A DNA stretch of 64,000 nucleotides from Whalleya microplaca. Lineage: Eukaryota > Ascomycota > Sordariomycetes > Xylariales > Xylariaceae. Position numbers and translations under genes: made by a program. The notes under the pieces were generated by a model. It did no database searches and had not been told where the DNA came from. It saw nothing but the letters and a program-made list of their open reading frames with translations. Position 1 is the first letter of the stretch, and every line of letters begins with the position of its first letter. The DNA is taken from assembly GCA_022497155.1 (NCBI GenBank), contig MU385729.1, forward strand, positions 620,001 through 684,000. The letters are read 5' to 3'. This document shows, in pieces, positions 10,573 to 22,100 of this stretch.

Positions 10573-11392
10573 ATTGAGTGAGAGGGGGGTAAGTGGAGGT
10601 ATGATGTGAGTAGGTCTGACGGAATATCAAGTCATGAAAGCACACAAGTCCAGTCAACTGTTTATTTTAGGAGGGGCAGACGAGTCGACGGCGTTGTCAG
10701 GTTGCCCGAAATTGTTCAAATTCACTCTGCTGCGGGTGTGTAAGTTGATTGGGGAAATGTGGAATTGGCAGGGATTGGCTGATTGGGTGGCATGAGATGA
10801 CTGAATTTCATGCAGGTGCCCAAGTGGTCATTCTGTCATTCAGGTCCATAGGACATGTGGAGCCCCTGACATCGCCAATTGGCCAACCTCAAGCTGAAAC
10901 CTCGCATATCGGACGGGAACAACCATCTACCGACGCAAGGATGCCCAGGTGAGACCGGGGTGGGTCAAGGTCCAGAAGGGGGTACGTGCATACTTACCTA
11001 AGGTACCTAGGTCAAGTACTTTGTACCTAGATGCTGTAGCTTTTAGATGGATCACCTCAATGTATTGCCTGGAGGGTTGTCACTGATGAGATCGCGCTGG
11101 AATTTGCTGAATATAAAAATCTGCGGTTAGTATGTGAGGGTAGACGATATATCATAATTTGCTCTTTCTCATCTACCTTGGTCGTCTTGACTACCTAAGT
11201 AGGTGAAGCATATATATCCTTCATCTCATCAACATTCATGGCTCAGTGACTGATGGCAGAAATACCTGTCTACAGTATCCGCCAGCCATAGATAGATAGT
11301 GCATCAACTCAACATCAGGGTGGTTTTTGCCATTATAGTTGATATTGGTACAGTAAGTTCAGGGGCTGAAACCTGAGATCTATAAACCCCAT
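10573..11392. other. Intergenic between GMPPA-like and proteasome genes
   Basis: 820 bp separating two head-to-tail genes on the - strand. It holds the GMPPA-like promoter side and the 3' flank of the proteasome gene. The palindrome ACCTAGGT occurs at 11005-11012. No coding frame is supported. Confidence 0.5.
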
Positions 11393-12337
11393 CTATTTGT
11401 CTTCTGCACTCTCGTCTTTTGCTAGATCGTGCTCTTTCAACAGAGCGGTAATCTCATCTGCACTCCAGAGCCGGTGATAGATCTTGCCATCCTTGGTCTG
11501 TCCGACTGTCGCGAATTCGACTATAGTTATGTCAGTACTCCACTGAAAAACTCATTTGATTCAAGCATGTGGGAATCATGTGGGACTTACTCTTCTCGCT
11601 GCTCAGCTTGGTCGAGTCCATCGTCTTGCTCAACACCTTGACGGCCATACCGCAAGCCTCCTTCAACGTACAGTCCTCCTTGTAATCTTGCTTTAACAAG
11701 CTGGAAGCGCTTGCGTTGTTGGCACCCGCACTGGTTGCCTTCCAGCCGCCGTAGTTACCCGAGGGGTTGCTAAGATAGAGCTGGAATTGTCGCTGAGGAT
11801 CCCAGCCTGCATAAATGAACGATACACCAAACGGCCGCAGTCCACCATGCTGAGTATAGCCTTGCTTAAGATCGCATAGTCTTCGCACTAGCTGTTCGCA
11901 CGGGATATCTTCGTTGTAGGTCAAGAGATACCGTTGGGCGGCTTGTCGAGCGTAGTTGATCAGGATGTTTGCATCGGCCGTCATGCCTGCTACTGCGCAG
12001 ATCATGTTACTAGAGATTTGTTAGGACCTTGGAAATCGAATGAGAGAGATAGCAGAGGGTCGCAATGCATACTCGTTTAAGATGTAGAGCTTCTCTGCTG
12101 AAGTATCCTGCTCTAACAGCTTCGAAGTGACCTTGCGCTCTGCGGCTAAGACGATGCCATCCTTGGCAAGAATTCCGATGGCAGTACCGGCGTGGGAAAT
12201 AGCTTCGAGAGCGTATTCGACCTGGTAGAGACGGCCTTCGGGCGAGAAGATGGTAGTCTATCAGAGATGTGAGCTTCTAGTCTCAGGATGAGAGGTTGCA
12301 TCGCAAAGCTTACTCGGGAATCGTAGCGGCGAGACAT
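11393..12337 (-). CDS. PRE9: 20S proteasome subunit alpha-3 (PSMA4/Pre9 type)
   Basis: Alpha-ring subunit of the 20S proteasome core; structural, not proteolytic. Model: join of 12337-12314, 12257-12073, 12009-11591 and 11520-11393 (introns 56, 63 and 70 nt), 251 residues, close to the family length of about 250-260. The first 8-codon exon encodes MSRRYDSR. The second starts [20 protein letters not shown], the proteasome alpha signature. The third carries the N-terminal-hydrolase fold core with [27 protein letters not shown] and GNYGGWKA. The last supplies [16 protein letters not shown] and a charged tail. Each junction restores the conserved sequence, so the model is firm. The assignment to alpha-3 rather than another alpha subunit rests on the whole-length pattern, which is very strongly conserved. 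Confidence 0.96.
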
Positions 12338-13452
12338 AATGGGAAATTGAGCCGCGGGGAACGATTAATGAAAAGGGAGTTCGATTTTGTATCTGTTGTC
12401 CAGGCGAAATTACAACAGCCAAGTAGGGGGAGAGTGTTGGTTGATGCAAGGTTGTGAAGGTGTTGCGAATTGTGGTTGGGAGAGGCTGTCAAACAAGCAA
12501 GGCCGACAGCTGCTAGGCAAGAGCTTCAGACGCGTACATTGAGAGGTACACACACCAGGCTGTCATTCATGAGGCCCAAGCTTACGGAACTGAGGTGCAG
12601 TAGGTATCTGTGGCTGTGGCGGTGCAGTACGGAATATGTTGATTTGAATCTTGATTTATCAGCCACCCTCTTATTAGCCACATTCCTAGCCACATTCCTA
12701 GCCACATTCCTAGCTACGTAGAAAGTGGTACTTCGGTATGGAATATTTTAGGAAGGCAGCTAGGAAGCCAGGAAGGTTGAAGCTTCCCCAGCTGCCCAGT
12801 CACACCCCCTCCCCAGCTCCTGCCTGATTGGCTCTTTGCACCTCACAGCTCCTTGTACCTGGTCCGTGCACACCTTTTGTAGTGTTCTTGCGAGCATTTT
12901 CCCTCCCAAAACCTCCACCCCGACATCCTTTTCCCCATCTCACCATAACATTCGCCGGAGTCCAGTCACCACCCGACACCCAGCGCTGCGTACCGCATTG
13001 TTCTCTACGTACGCGTGAGTACCAGATAGTTCGTGTCGCGTCACCGGCCGTATTGTCCTCGCGATCTTTCAAATACAGAATCATCCCCTACAGACCCGAC
13101 AGTTCGGGTCGCGTGTTCAGCACCTGTTCATCCCCTCGGCGCGCAATTTGGCAGACCTTTGGTTCGAGTGTAGCGCATATAATCTGGGCCTCAAGGAAAG
13201 AGCTGGGTCTTATCAGGTGCCAGGAGTGCTTCAAGCCACATCCTACTTGATACTTCTGCTTCTTTTTCGCCTGGACTTTTCGTCAGGTCATAGTTCAATC
13301 CAGCTCTGTAGTAGCCATGACTGTCTGAAGAGTGCTGCCAATTCACAAAATTCGCAACGTAGAACCAGCCCTAAGAACACTATTCAGAAATCAGAAACCC
13401 AGAAACCCAGAAACCCCAGCTACCTTGATACCGACTAGCATAGCCCGTCACA
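12338..13452. other. Divergent promoter region of proteasome and Bye1-like genes
   Basis: 1.1 kb between divergently transcribed genes. It contains three exact 12-bp tandem copies (GCCACATTCCTA) at 12677-12712 and a Pu-rich AGAAACCC-type repeat near 13389-13420. The 3' part probably includes the 5' UTR of the Bye1-like gene. Several open frames here (for example 12828-13250 +, 12800-13084 -) have no motif and differ in frame without a coherent splice model. Confidence 0.55.
12677..12712. repeat. 12-bp tandem repeat, three copies
   Basis: Unit GCCACATTCCTA, three perfect copies; a fourth degenerate copy (GCTACG...) follows. It lies in the shared promoter region. Confidence 0.9.
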
Positions 13453-16236
13453 ATGTCTGGTAAGCGCACCACCCGTCGCAGCAATGCGATAAGAGGCTCG
13501 ACACCGACCTCGGCAGCGGCCTCCGCCAGCCAACCCAGCTCCAGTGCTAGTCGTAACACGCATCCCGCTTCTCCCGGGGATCTACTCGAAAGTTCAAATC
13601 ATCTTCTAACACATCCACCCCTCTCTGCAGGTGAACCAGAACCTCGCCGATCTGTACGTGCCACCAAGGGTCAACATACCAAGGCTTTCGACCAACTCGA
13701 GAACGGACCCGAGCCACCCAAGAGACGCCAGAGCAAGAAAGGAGGCAAGAAGGCCGCCGAGAAAGATGACAAGCAGGAAGAGGATGAGGAGATCATTCGC
13801 TGCATCTGCGGCGCAACAACACAGGACGATGACGATGCGAACGAACCTTGGATCGCTTGTGATAAGTGTGGCGCCTGGCAGCACAATGTCTGCGTAGGGA
13901 TGAGCGTGTTCACCGAAGATTTAACTAAGGATTATTTCTGCGAACAATGCGCCCCCGAAGACCACAAAATGACACTCGAGGCTATCAAAAAGGGAGAGAA
14001 GATATGGGAAGATCGCCGGCGAAAATACGAAGAAGAAAAGAAACGCAAGAAGGGGGGAAAGAAGGGCAAAGGGAAACGTGTTAGCGACCCCAAAGAGCGT
14101 GCATCACCCAGCTCTACAACTGCCAAGGCAAAACCTTCGCCAACCCCTGATGTAAAGAAGGAAGAAGTTGCCCCTGAACCATCATCCGTCAAAGGGAAGC
14201 GTAAATCGCGAGACCACTCTCAGGGGCCACACAGCAAGCTTCGCAAGGTTACAGAAACACAAGCAGCCCCTTCACAGCCGGAATACATTCCTCCAAATGA
14301 CGTCCCCGGCAGTATTTCTGAGCTTGAGGGCACGCGGAGGCAGGCTGCCCTTGGTCTCCAGAAGTCGCTCGATGTCGCTGTTGAACAAGCGGAGAAGAAG
14401 AAACTCTACACAGTTCCTAAAGGCGTGACCAAGAAGAACGTGACCGAGCGCTTAGCCATTCTGATCGAGCGAGCGTTCCAAGATACCCACCCGAACAGTT
14501 CACACAACGCATCACAGCTTCGAACGCTAGTTTTTAGCCTAAAGAACAATGTCGAACTGGCAGCACGTGTGCTCAATGGATCATTGCCACCTCCTTCCTT
14601 CGTGGTGATGACCGGTGACGAGCTCGCTACTAAGGAGCTCCAGCGTGAAAATGCCGAAATGAAAGCTCGTGCAGAGAAGCAGTCCATCCTCATCACTGAA
14701 GATGCCCCTCGAGTTCGACGCACTCACAAGGGAGAAGAGATTATCGAACCAGACAACTTTGCTGTCACGTCAGACGAGGTACCATCTAATCTTCGCCGCC
14801 AGAGTGGTAGGGAAGCATCTGAGGCGCGGAATGCGAGCAATGAGCCAAGGGCATCTTCGATCCAGGACGGAGAACAGCCTACAAACGTTGGTGCTCGGTC
14901 TGGCTCGTCTAGTGGGCCTCTTCGGGTTGACACCCAGGCGCCTTCACATTCGCCCAAACAATCTGATTTTGATATTGGCAAGGTTTTCTCAAGTGTACGA
15001 TCACCCTCAGTATCGCATCAAAGGCGCACCTCGACACAAGTACATTCAGCTGGCCCGGGTGATGACCCCGAGGTTGACCGATTGCTCCAAGACGATGGCA
15101 ACGACTCCCCGCCGTATTCTCCCACCGAGGACATTGACCCTGATGTTGTGTGGCGTGGGCCTCTTACTATGACCAACGTGGCCGACATCCCAACTATTGC
15201 GAAATTTGTTGGTGGTGCAGACCTCAGCAAAGTTAGGGGCATCGCCTGGAAAGATCTAATTCCGCCTCTCCTTACCGTCGCCGGTCGGATTCCAGAAGAA
15301 AAGGCTATTCCGTACCTATGCGGACTCAGGTATAATAATCAGATCGACTTGGTTATTACTAGCTTGTCCCCTGCCAATCCGGCAGACGCCGATGCACGCA
15401 AGCAATTCTCAGCTGTCATTGAATACTTCCAATCTAAGAAAAGATATGGTGTCGTGGGTGAAAGAAAATTGGGTAATGTCAGAGACACATACCTGATCCC
15501 TGTTGCAGAAGGCGACGGGCCGATCCCAGAGCCGATGCAGAACCTTAGTAATCATCTTATCCCTCAGAAACGATCTGAGCCTATGCTTCTGATGGCCTTT
15601 GTCGTTCGAGATGAGAAACAGGTCCAAATACCAGCGGACCAGCAGAGGACCGAAATACAACAAGCTACTCCTACAGCAGCCACTCAGGGCACGCCGGTGC
15701 CTCCGCGGCACTCATCAGTATCAGGACCAGCCTGGTCACCTGCTACGCCACAAGGCGCCTTTGGCAACTCAAGTTTGCCCACACCACAGTATAGTCAAAC
15801 ACCTATCCCGCCACCAAAAATTCCAGGCCATCCAACTCCCCCCATGCCGCCACGTCCAGCCCCGTCAGCTACCCCCACGCCGGTCAACCAAGACCCTAAT
15901 CTCAACTCCATGCGAGCCGCACAGGCTGAGGGGGAGATGAAGGCACGTCAAGTTCTTGGGCCTCTCTTTCCAAGCCCCACGGTTACCTTTTTGCTTCCAC
16001 ACGCCGCCCGTATGAAGGAAGGTGAATGGAATGCTGTGCGTCGGTGTCTAGAACGCGACCCAAGAGCACGCGATGACCTTCAACTCCTGAGTAAACTCCT
16101 GACGGAGGAAGGCAACAATGCACGCAAGAATGGCCAGCAGCCTAGTACAGCATCGCCTGGTGTCGTACAGACAACTCTGGCCGCGGCTGCGAATATGCCA
16201 CCGGGGCCTGCACAGGCAGCTCAACCCAAGGCATAG
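13453..16236 (+). CDS. BYE1: Bye1-like transcription elongation factor (PHD, TFIIS-like, SPOC)
   Basis: Nuclear chromatin/RNA polymerase II-associated protein of 927 residues, intronless. Domain order: a basic N-terminus; a PHD finger at about 116-168 with the C4HC3 ligands C117, C119, C136, C139, H144, C147, C163 and C166; a lysine-rich linker; a TFIIS central-domain-like helical region at about 290-412; a Ser/Pro-rich linker; a SPOC domain at about 563-715 (VWRGPLTM...LLMAFVVRD); and a Pro/Gln-rich C-terminal region with a conserved-looking helical patch at about 830-890. This order is that of yeast Bye1, which binds H3K4me3 through the PHD finger and Pol II through the TFIIS-like domain; I infer the same role. 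The start at 13453 is the first ATG after a stop-containing leader. Confidence 0.9.
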   Translation: MSGKRTTRRSNAIRGSTPTSAAASASQPSSSASRNTHPASPGDLLESSNHLLTHPPLSAGEPEPRRSVRATKGQHTKAFDQLENGPEPPKRRQSKKGGKKAAEKDDKQEEDEEIIRCICGATTQDDDDANEPWIACDKCGAWQHNVCVGMSVFTEDLTKDYFCEQCAPEDHKMTLEAIKKGEKIWEDRRRKYEEEKKRKKGGKKGKGKRVSDPKERASPSSTTAKAKPSPTPDVKKEEVAPEPSSVKGKRKSRDHSQGPHSKLRKVTETQAAPSQPEYIPPNDVPGSISELEGTRRQAALGLQKSLDVAVEQAEKKKLYTVPKGVTKKNVTERLAILIERAFQDTHPNSSHNASQLRTLVFSLKNNVELAARVLNGSLPPPSFVVMTGDELATKELQRENAEMKARAEKQSILITEDAPRVRRTHKGEEIIEPDNFAVTSDEVPSNLRRQSGREASEARNASNEPRASSIQDGEQPTNVGARSGSSSGPLRVDTQAPSHSPKQSDFDIGKVFSSVRSPSVSHQRRTSTQVHSAGPGDDPEVDRLLQDDGNDSPPYSPTEDIDPDVVWRGPLTMTNVADIPTIAKFVGGADLSKVRGIAWKDLIPPLLTVAGRIPEEKAIPYLCGLRYNNQIDLVITSLSPANPADADARKQFSAVIEYFQSKKRYGVVGERKLGNVRDTYLIPVAEGDGPIPEPMQNLSNHLIPQKRSEPMLLMAFVVRDEKQVQIPADQQRTEIQQATPTAATQGTPVPPRHSSVSGPAWSPATPQGAFGNSSLPTPQYSQTPIPPPKIPGHPTPPMPPRPAPSATPTPVNQDPNLNSMRAAQAEGEMKARQVLGPLFPSPTVTFLLPHAARMKEGEWNAVRRCLERDPRARDDLQLLSKLLTEEGNNARKNGQQPSTASPGVVQTTLAAAANMPPGPAQAAQPKA

Positions 16237-17624
16237 TCTCCGCCCTCTCATATATCTAAAACATTCATTTCTGTTCGAGTACATATTTGTCCGGCTATAG
16301 TAGTGAGAGTTTCGGACACAGCAGCCATCGAGATTCCTCATTCAGACTACGGCTACAATGCAGCTATCTCTATGGCTTGTGGCTGTAGGCCATCCGATAT
16401 GGGCAGCAACTAGACGAGGTCTACGATGTCTCAAGGGCATGGTACCTGTGAAATTGGCAATTCACCTATAAGATACACCACATACGCTCATAGCCATCAT
16501 TGATGTATGTCTATTGATCGAGACTACAGTCTCTGCATTCCCCACGACTCGTCAGGTCCTGATGACATGATATAGGGCAATTTACGTCAAGAATGAATGT
16601 ATTCACCACAACGTAGAAATCGCGGAGATTTTTCTCCCTGACTCCCGGCACTGCGAAAGCACTTTCTACACTGTGCTGGCGACCAAGGTTGACATTGACA
16701 CATCCATACCTGGCCGTACCACAGGGCATTGACACGCGATGTCTTCTGTTAGATTGCCTGTCCTATTTCCAATCGCTAGTCTCGACCCAAATGCTATCAG
16801 GGAAAAGAAGGGCACAGCAATTCTCCGGCTGAATACCGATCTCAACAGCCGCATCTGAAGTTCGCCGCTTTCCGTATAATGTCTATTTGTATGAAATTAT
16901 GCGAGCATCTTGAGATTGTTCGAAGAGTTCAAGGAGCGAAGTTGTTTTCAGTATTGTCAAATTTAATGAGCACAAGCCCTTTGGGTTCGTTCGTGCCCTT
17001 GTGATTTTCAAGATCGCCCAGGCAGCAAGGACCGACATTGGTATACCCACGGTTTAGAAGGCTGTATCGTCACATACGAGTCAGGCATTCATTCTGACAT
17101 GTTTTGCCTGCTGAAAGGCCAGACAGAGACACAGGATGGAGCTTCGTCGCCTCGGGGCTGTCACATATACGACAGGGTATATAGATCAAATGTCAGTCTG
17201 GTCGATGGGTCAAGCGCTTGGTGCGCTGAGCAGCCAACCCCGCAAGTATGGAGTTCTCAGGTTGCCAAAAAGGGGGGCTCGGTTATGTAGCGACATCAGT
17301 TGCTTCAGCAGGATAGATAGTGCTATGTATGGAAGTTCTAACCACGAAACATCACCAAAGTGCCGTGACCCCCTTGTATGCAACCCCCTATTCCGTGAAG
17401 TTATAACAGAACATTATGTAATAACATTATGTAGTTACGAGGTGTGCTAAGAACAACTCCCAACTTCTTCCCATGCCGTCCCTTGCTTCCGCGATTACTG
17501 ATTATTCCTCTCTTTCTTTGGTCCAGCCAGTTGTTATTGTTATTCCATATTATATCTTCAAGAACAGGACATATGGGCCATCCACCCATTCCTTCTCTTC
17601 GGTCTTCACGTCTTGCCTTCCTCA
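16237..17624. other. Convergent intergenic region
   Basis: 1.4 kb between the 3' ends of the Bye1-like gene (+) and the GPI-type protein gene (-). Only short frames without motifs are present, none with supporting splice continuation. Confidence 0.5.
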
Positions 17625-18614
17625 TCATATAGCAAAAATCGCCATCACGAATAAAAATGCTTTGGAAAGTAGAACTTGGTACGCCGCGGCGGTTTGAATA
17701 GGGGATGTCGCAGCCGGTTGCGTCCCGCTGTTGCTGTTGCTGTAGCTCGTAGATAGTGTAGACGGGTTGTTGCTCGAGTCCGTGCCGGGCGTAGCTTCGG
17801 TGCTAGGAGTAGTTTCGGTGCCAGGGTTGCTTTCAGTACCAGGAGTGGCTTCAGTGCCGGGCGTGACTTCGGTGCCAGGGGTGACTTCAATGCCCGGGGC
17901 AAGAGGCACAACAGACGTCGCCGCTTCACCCTCAGAAGCCGGAATAGAGCTCGTGCGCAGCGCTGAGAGCGAATTACTCAGCACAACCGAGCCATTCTTC
18001 CCCTCTGCCCCCGGCACGCCCGGCACGCCCTCTATCACAGGCGGCACCGCCGTCGGCATCGCCTCCACATACGGCGATCCGCCGATGGGGAACGTACACG
18101 TGGCCACGATCGGCTGCCCCCCGCTGCCGCCGTTGCACACCGAGCACGTCTCGACGGCGGTGGTGAAGCCGTAGGGGACGGCGGTCGGGCTCGCGAAGCT
18201 GGGCAGAGACGACATGCCGACGTAGGTCTCGGTGACCGTGTACGTCTGCTCCGTGAGCCCGGTCGAGCAGAGCGCGGTCACCACCGTCGTGTACGTGCTC
18301 GTCAGCGTGCAGGTCTCACAGTCGCCCTCCGCGCACGGCGGCATCTTGTAGGCGACCTTGCCCGGCGGCGAGGGCGCGGGGGTTACCTGTCCTGGAGCTG
18401 GGCCCGCTGCTTTGTTAGGCGCTTGGGGGCCCCCCGGGGGTCCGTTGGGGGGGGATGAGGGCGAGGTGGGCGAGGAGGAGCCGCCGCCCGTGATGCTGAC
18501 GCATTCGGTCACGATGGACGTGCTGTAGGAGAGCTGCTGCGCGAGCGCCGACGAGGCTGCGCCGAGACCTAGCAGGCCTAGGATCGGCAGGGAAGGGTGG
18601 ATTTTGGATCGCAT
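17625..18614 (-). CDS. Secreted Ser/Thr/Pro-rich, probably GPI-anchored wall protein
   Basis: I take the start at 18614 (MRSKIHPS...), because it opens with a textbook signal peptide: a basic end, then LPILGLLGLGAASSALA with cleavage probably after ALA. The frame stays open 50 codons upstream, but that part is not signal-like. 329 residues. After the signal comes a region with paired cysteines (CEG.CETC, CSVCNGG) and Thr/Val-rich TSTYTTVV/TYTVTETY strands, as in many fungal surface proteins. Next are about seven hexapeptide units of the PGTEVT/PGTEAT type (17776-17900 region), then a Ser/Asn-rich linker. The hydrophobic C-terminus ALFLVMAIFAI-like (encoded at 17625-17660) suggests a GPI-anchor signal. 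It is divergently transcribed from the adhesin-like gene, 582 bp away. Confidence 0.75.
   Translation of the reverse strand: MRSKIHPSLPILGLLGLGAASSALAQQLSYSTSIVTECVSITGGGSSSPTSPSSPPNGPPGGPQAPNKAAGPAPGQVTPAPSPPGKVAYKMPPCAEGDCETCTLTSTYTTVVTALCSTGLTEQTYTVTETYVGMSSLPSFASPTAVPYGFTTAVETCSVCNGGSGGQPIVATCTFPIGGSPYVEAMPTAVPPVIEGVPGVPGAEGKNGSVVLSNSLSALRTSSIPASEGEAATSVVPLAPGIEVTPGTEVTPGTEATPGTESNPGTETTPSTEATPGTDSSNNPSTLSTSYSNSNSGTQPAATSPIQTAAAYQVLLSKAFLFVMAIFAI
17770..17905 (-). repeat. 18-bp coding tandem repeat (PGTEVT/PGTEAT units)
   Basis: Degenerate 18-bp units encoding TPGTEx hexapeptides within the GPI-type protein. Such repeats commonly vary in number between strains. Confidence 0.75.
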
Positions 18615-19196
18615 TATGGGCACGCTGAGTGGGTTTGTGTGTGAGTGAGAGAGGGGAGGCAGGGCCGTAAAGTGGAGGTTGGGTTGCGACATAAGGGAGG
18701 GTGAGTATACCCCGTACGCTATATACAGTCTATTGCGAATGGTTTCGTGTCCTCTCATTGGCACTACATGCCTATCGAGTGTAGGCTCATTTGGGGATGG
18801 AATGCGGGAATCGGCCCGTTACGAAAACATCATCGCGCTGTTTCGGTAGTTCTGGGTTCCTGGGACCTGGGGAATGTGCAGATTGAGCGGGCTAGCACAT
18901 ATTGCGATGTCTTGGATGCCCCCCAGATATGTTCGGGCGGATGGTGGGCCTCCCGTGGACGGAGTGGCTGAGACAGAGGCGACGGGAGAGACCGTTCATC
19001 TTAGACTCGGTAATAACGCTGTGAGACGATAATTTGGTAATGATTCCTGTCTGCAGGAATGTGTCGATATGCTTCTTGTCTGGTCTCTATCTCTCTCTGT
19101 TCGTTTCCGGCTTTATTTTATCTGCTTCCTCTGAGCCCGTCGATCATGATACCGCCTTGACATCCTCTGTCGTCTACCTGGTGATCCGTCATAGCA
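18615..19196. promoter_or_regulatory. Divergent promoter of two cell-surface genes
   Basis: 582 bp between the divergent start codons of the GPI-type wall protein (-) and the adhesin-like protein (+). No specific binding site is claimed. Shared control is an inference from orientation and related product type. Confidence 0.5.
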
Positions 19197-22100
19197 ATGC
19201 GTGGGTACGTTGCTTTCCTGGCCGCTTTGGCTTGCGGATGCCATGGGTCTTCTGTCGACTCGCCGGCATCTTCGGTGGTGAAGAGGCTATACCAGCAGTA
19301 TGAGGCCAGCTTCCAGGCACAGACAACATGTTATACATACATGACAACCGTGTTGGTCACGGTTCCATCATCATCAAGCAAGACCGATGTTGGAGGTTCA
19401 AACACAGATGACAACAACCAAGGTACACTCCTTCCCATGAACTTTACAGTGAGTGTGTTTTAAGATGCAGTAGGAACAAAGAACTCCCCACAATCTACGA
19501 CGGGTTCAAATTCAGGCCAATCAGGGGGTAGCATAAGTGGTCAAGGATCGAATGGTGGTAATGGAGCACAACCTACTCAGCAAATCACCCAATCCGGGAC
19601 AGGGTTGGATAATCCCCTTGGGCCTGGAACATCGTCAAGACAATCCGGCGATGGTTCCGGGGCGGGCCTTGGTACTGCTTCGACTTCGGCTGCGGACCCG
19701 AATGGAAACAACAACTCTGGGGCATCCCCTTCGGGAACGTTTTCGAACCCTTCTGGGTCTGCTGGAGGGGCGGGCCAGAGCCCTTCCCAAGCAGGTACTC
19801 GCACAGGTAGCCCAGAGAGCGGTGGTTTGCCAACGGCCTCTAACACGGCCTCCAATACGGCTTCCAATACGGCTTCCAATGCGGCATCCAACACGAACAC
19901 TGGACTTACCGATCAATCTGGACGCCCAGTGCAAAGCTCTCCAGGGTCTTCAGCAACAGGTTCGACGCTACCCTCCAGCAACGGAATATCGTCACCATCG
20001 CAGTCCGGTGCGACGGTACCAAATCAATCTGGGCCATCTTCTGGCGCCTCATTGCCATCATCACCGTCTGCTGGAACAGATTCAGCAACAGCTAGCCAAG
20101 CAGGGATATCTCCAAGCTCTTCTGGGCCAAGCATCACAGGTCCCAATGGGCCCGGGACGACTATACCCCCAGGAACACAGACTGCTGCGCCTTCAGGTTC
20201 AACTGGGACCGCGACTGCGAACGCTCTGCCACTATCTTCAGTAATTCTCAGCGTCGAACTGGATCTTACAGTCAACAACAATCCGCGTCGAGAATTGGAC
20301 ATTGCTCAGCGAGGACTGGACGCTGTAGAGGGACTCGGGCTCAAAGCACGAGACTATGCCCCGCTCCCTTCCAATTCCAGCACCGGCTTTGTTGGTGACG
20401 GGTCAGACCCGAACCCAGATGATTGTACAAACGCCAAGGTCTACATCCGAGGCGAGGGTCAACTGTACAATTCTGGAAGACCCATTTCAGTCGACCCGGG
20501 CGTTCCATACATCGACATTGTGAACTTTTCCGGTGGATCTATCAGTACACGCTTCGCCGTTGAGGACGGTATCTTGATTTGGCGCAATGAAAGCTTCTCT
20601 AACGGGAGAGCTAGGTTCTGCCAGCTCGCTACTGGTGAGGTATATGCCACTTTTACTGCAAATGGAGGGCCGCCCAACTGTTCACCTGTAAACATAGTTG
20701 TCTACACAGGTAAGTTGATGTAAATGTTATGTGTATATGTTGTTCGGGAACTAATCAGCCTGAAACTGCTAGCCAGCCGATGCCAAAATGGGGTCATCGT
20801 GGACAGCACAGACAGTACTACTACATCAGGAGCCTCTTCTGGAGCGGCCACTCAGCCGGTTCCGAGTGGCCTTGATAGTAGCACCACCCCCACAGGTGAC
20901 ACAAACAGTGGTATCAGCAACTCATTGAGTCTCTCTACACCATCGTCTGGCGAGAATAGTGACACTGCTACTCCTGTTACCACTAGCCTCGGCTCAAAGA
21001 CGGGCTCTGATTCAGCCTCAGCGACTGGATCCTCTGTATCGTCTCAAAGAGAATCACTTACAACAGGCTCAGGTGTCTCGACTACTCTAAACATAAATCC
21101 AACAGGCACAAATTCCGCAGGCACAAATTCAGGAAGCTCAGACGCAGCAAGCTCCAACCCAGCAGGCTCAAATTCAGGAGGCTCAAATTCAGCGAACACA
21201 AATCCAGGAGGCTCAAATTCAGCAGGGACGGGCTCACCAGGCACAGCAAGCAGTGGTTCAGGGTCAACGGGCACAACATCTCCCAATGTATCAAACGTTT
21301 CATCAGGGGGGAGCTCTAGCAGCTCCATAGCAGGCAATGATAACCAGGGATCCGGGGCCACATCAGGTAGCTCCGCTTCTAATTCTCTGTCAACTAGCAG
21401 CATAATCAACCCTGGTGGTTCTTCTAATTCTGGCACTTCGCCAACAGCCTCTGCCAGCACGATCTCACCGGGCACTGCCACTTCAGTGTCAAACACTGCT
21501 CTGACCTCAACCAACACCCTTGCATCATCGGGACAAACTACTACATCCGCGTCACCTATCAGCCCAGCATCGTCTAATTCCCAAGGGTCATCTTCTAATT
21601 TGTCACTATCTGCAACATCTCCTTCGACACCAAGTGCAACACCGTCCGCTGGCTCTGGCTCATCTCCTACTCCAACGTCGACTGGAGGCACAGGTTCAAA
21701 CTCAGGCAGTAGCTCAGCATCGGCAGCCAGCCCTGCGTCTTCTACCAGTTCTTCACCCTCTATTACTGCTTCCTCTTCTGGTGCCTCTACGTCGGCTACT
21801 AGCTCCTCAGGTAATAGCCCTCCGGGCAGTAGCTCTTCAGGTGGTAGCTCTTCAGGTGGTAGCTCTTCAGGTGGTAGCTCTTCAGGTGGTAGCTCTTCAG
21901 GTGGTAGCTCGACAGGTAATAATTCTTCAGCTGGTAGCTCCTCAACGGGCACTAGTACTTCCTCTTCTACTATCAGCGCGTCGTCCACTGCCTCTCCTAC
22001 TAGTAACGCGTCGTCTACCACCTCTTCAACTGCAACTAGCACCTCGGTTTCTAGTAGTTCGACCTCTTCTACCACTACAAAGTCTTCTACAACTACAACG

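Noticed and set aside
12828..13250. 140-codon frame upstream of the Bye1-like gene
   Set aside because: No motif, overlaps an opposite-strand frame of similar length, and lies where the 5' UTR/promoter is expected.
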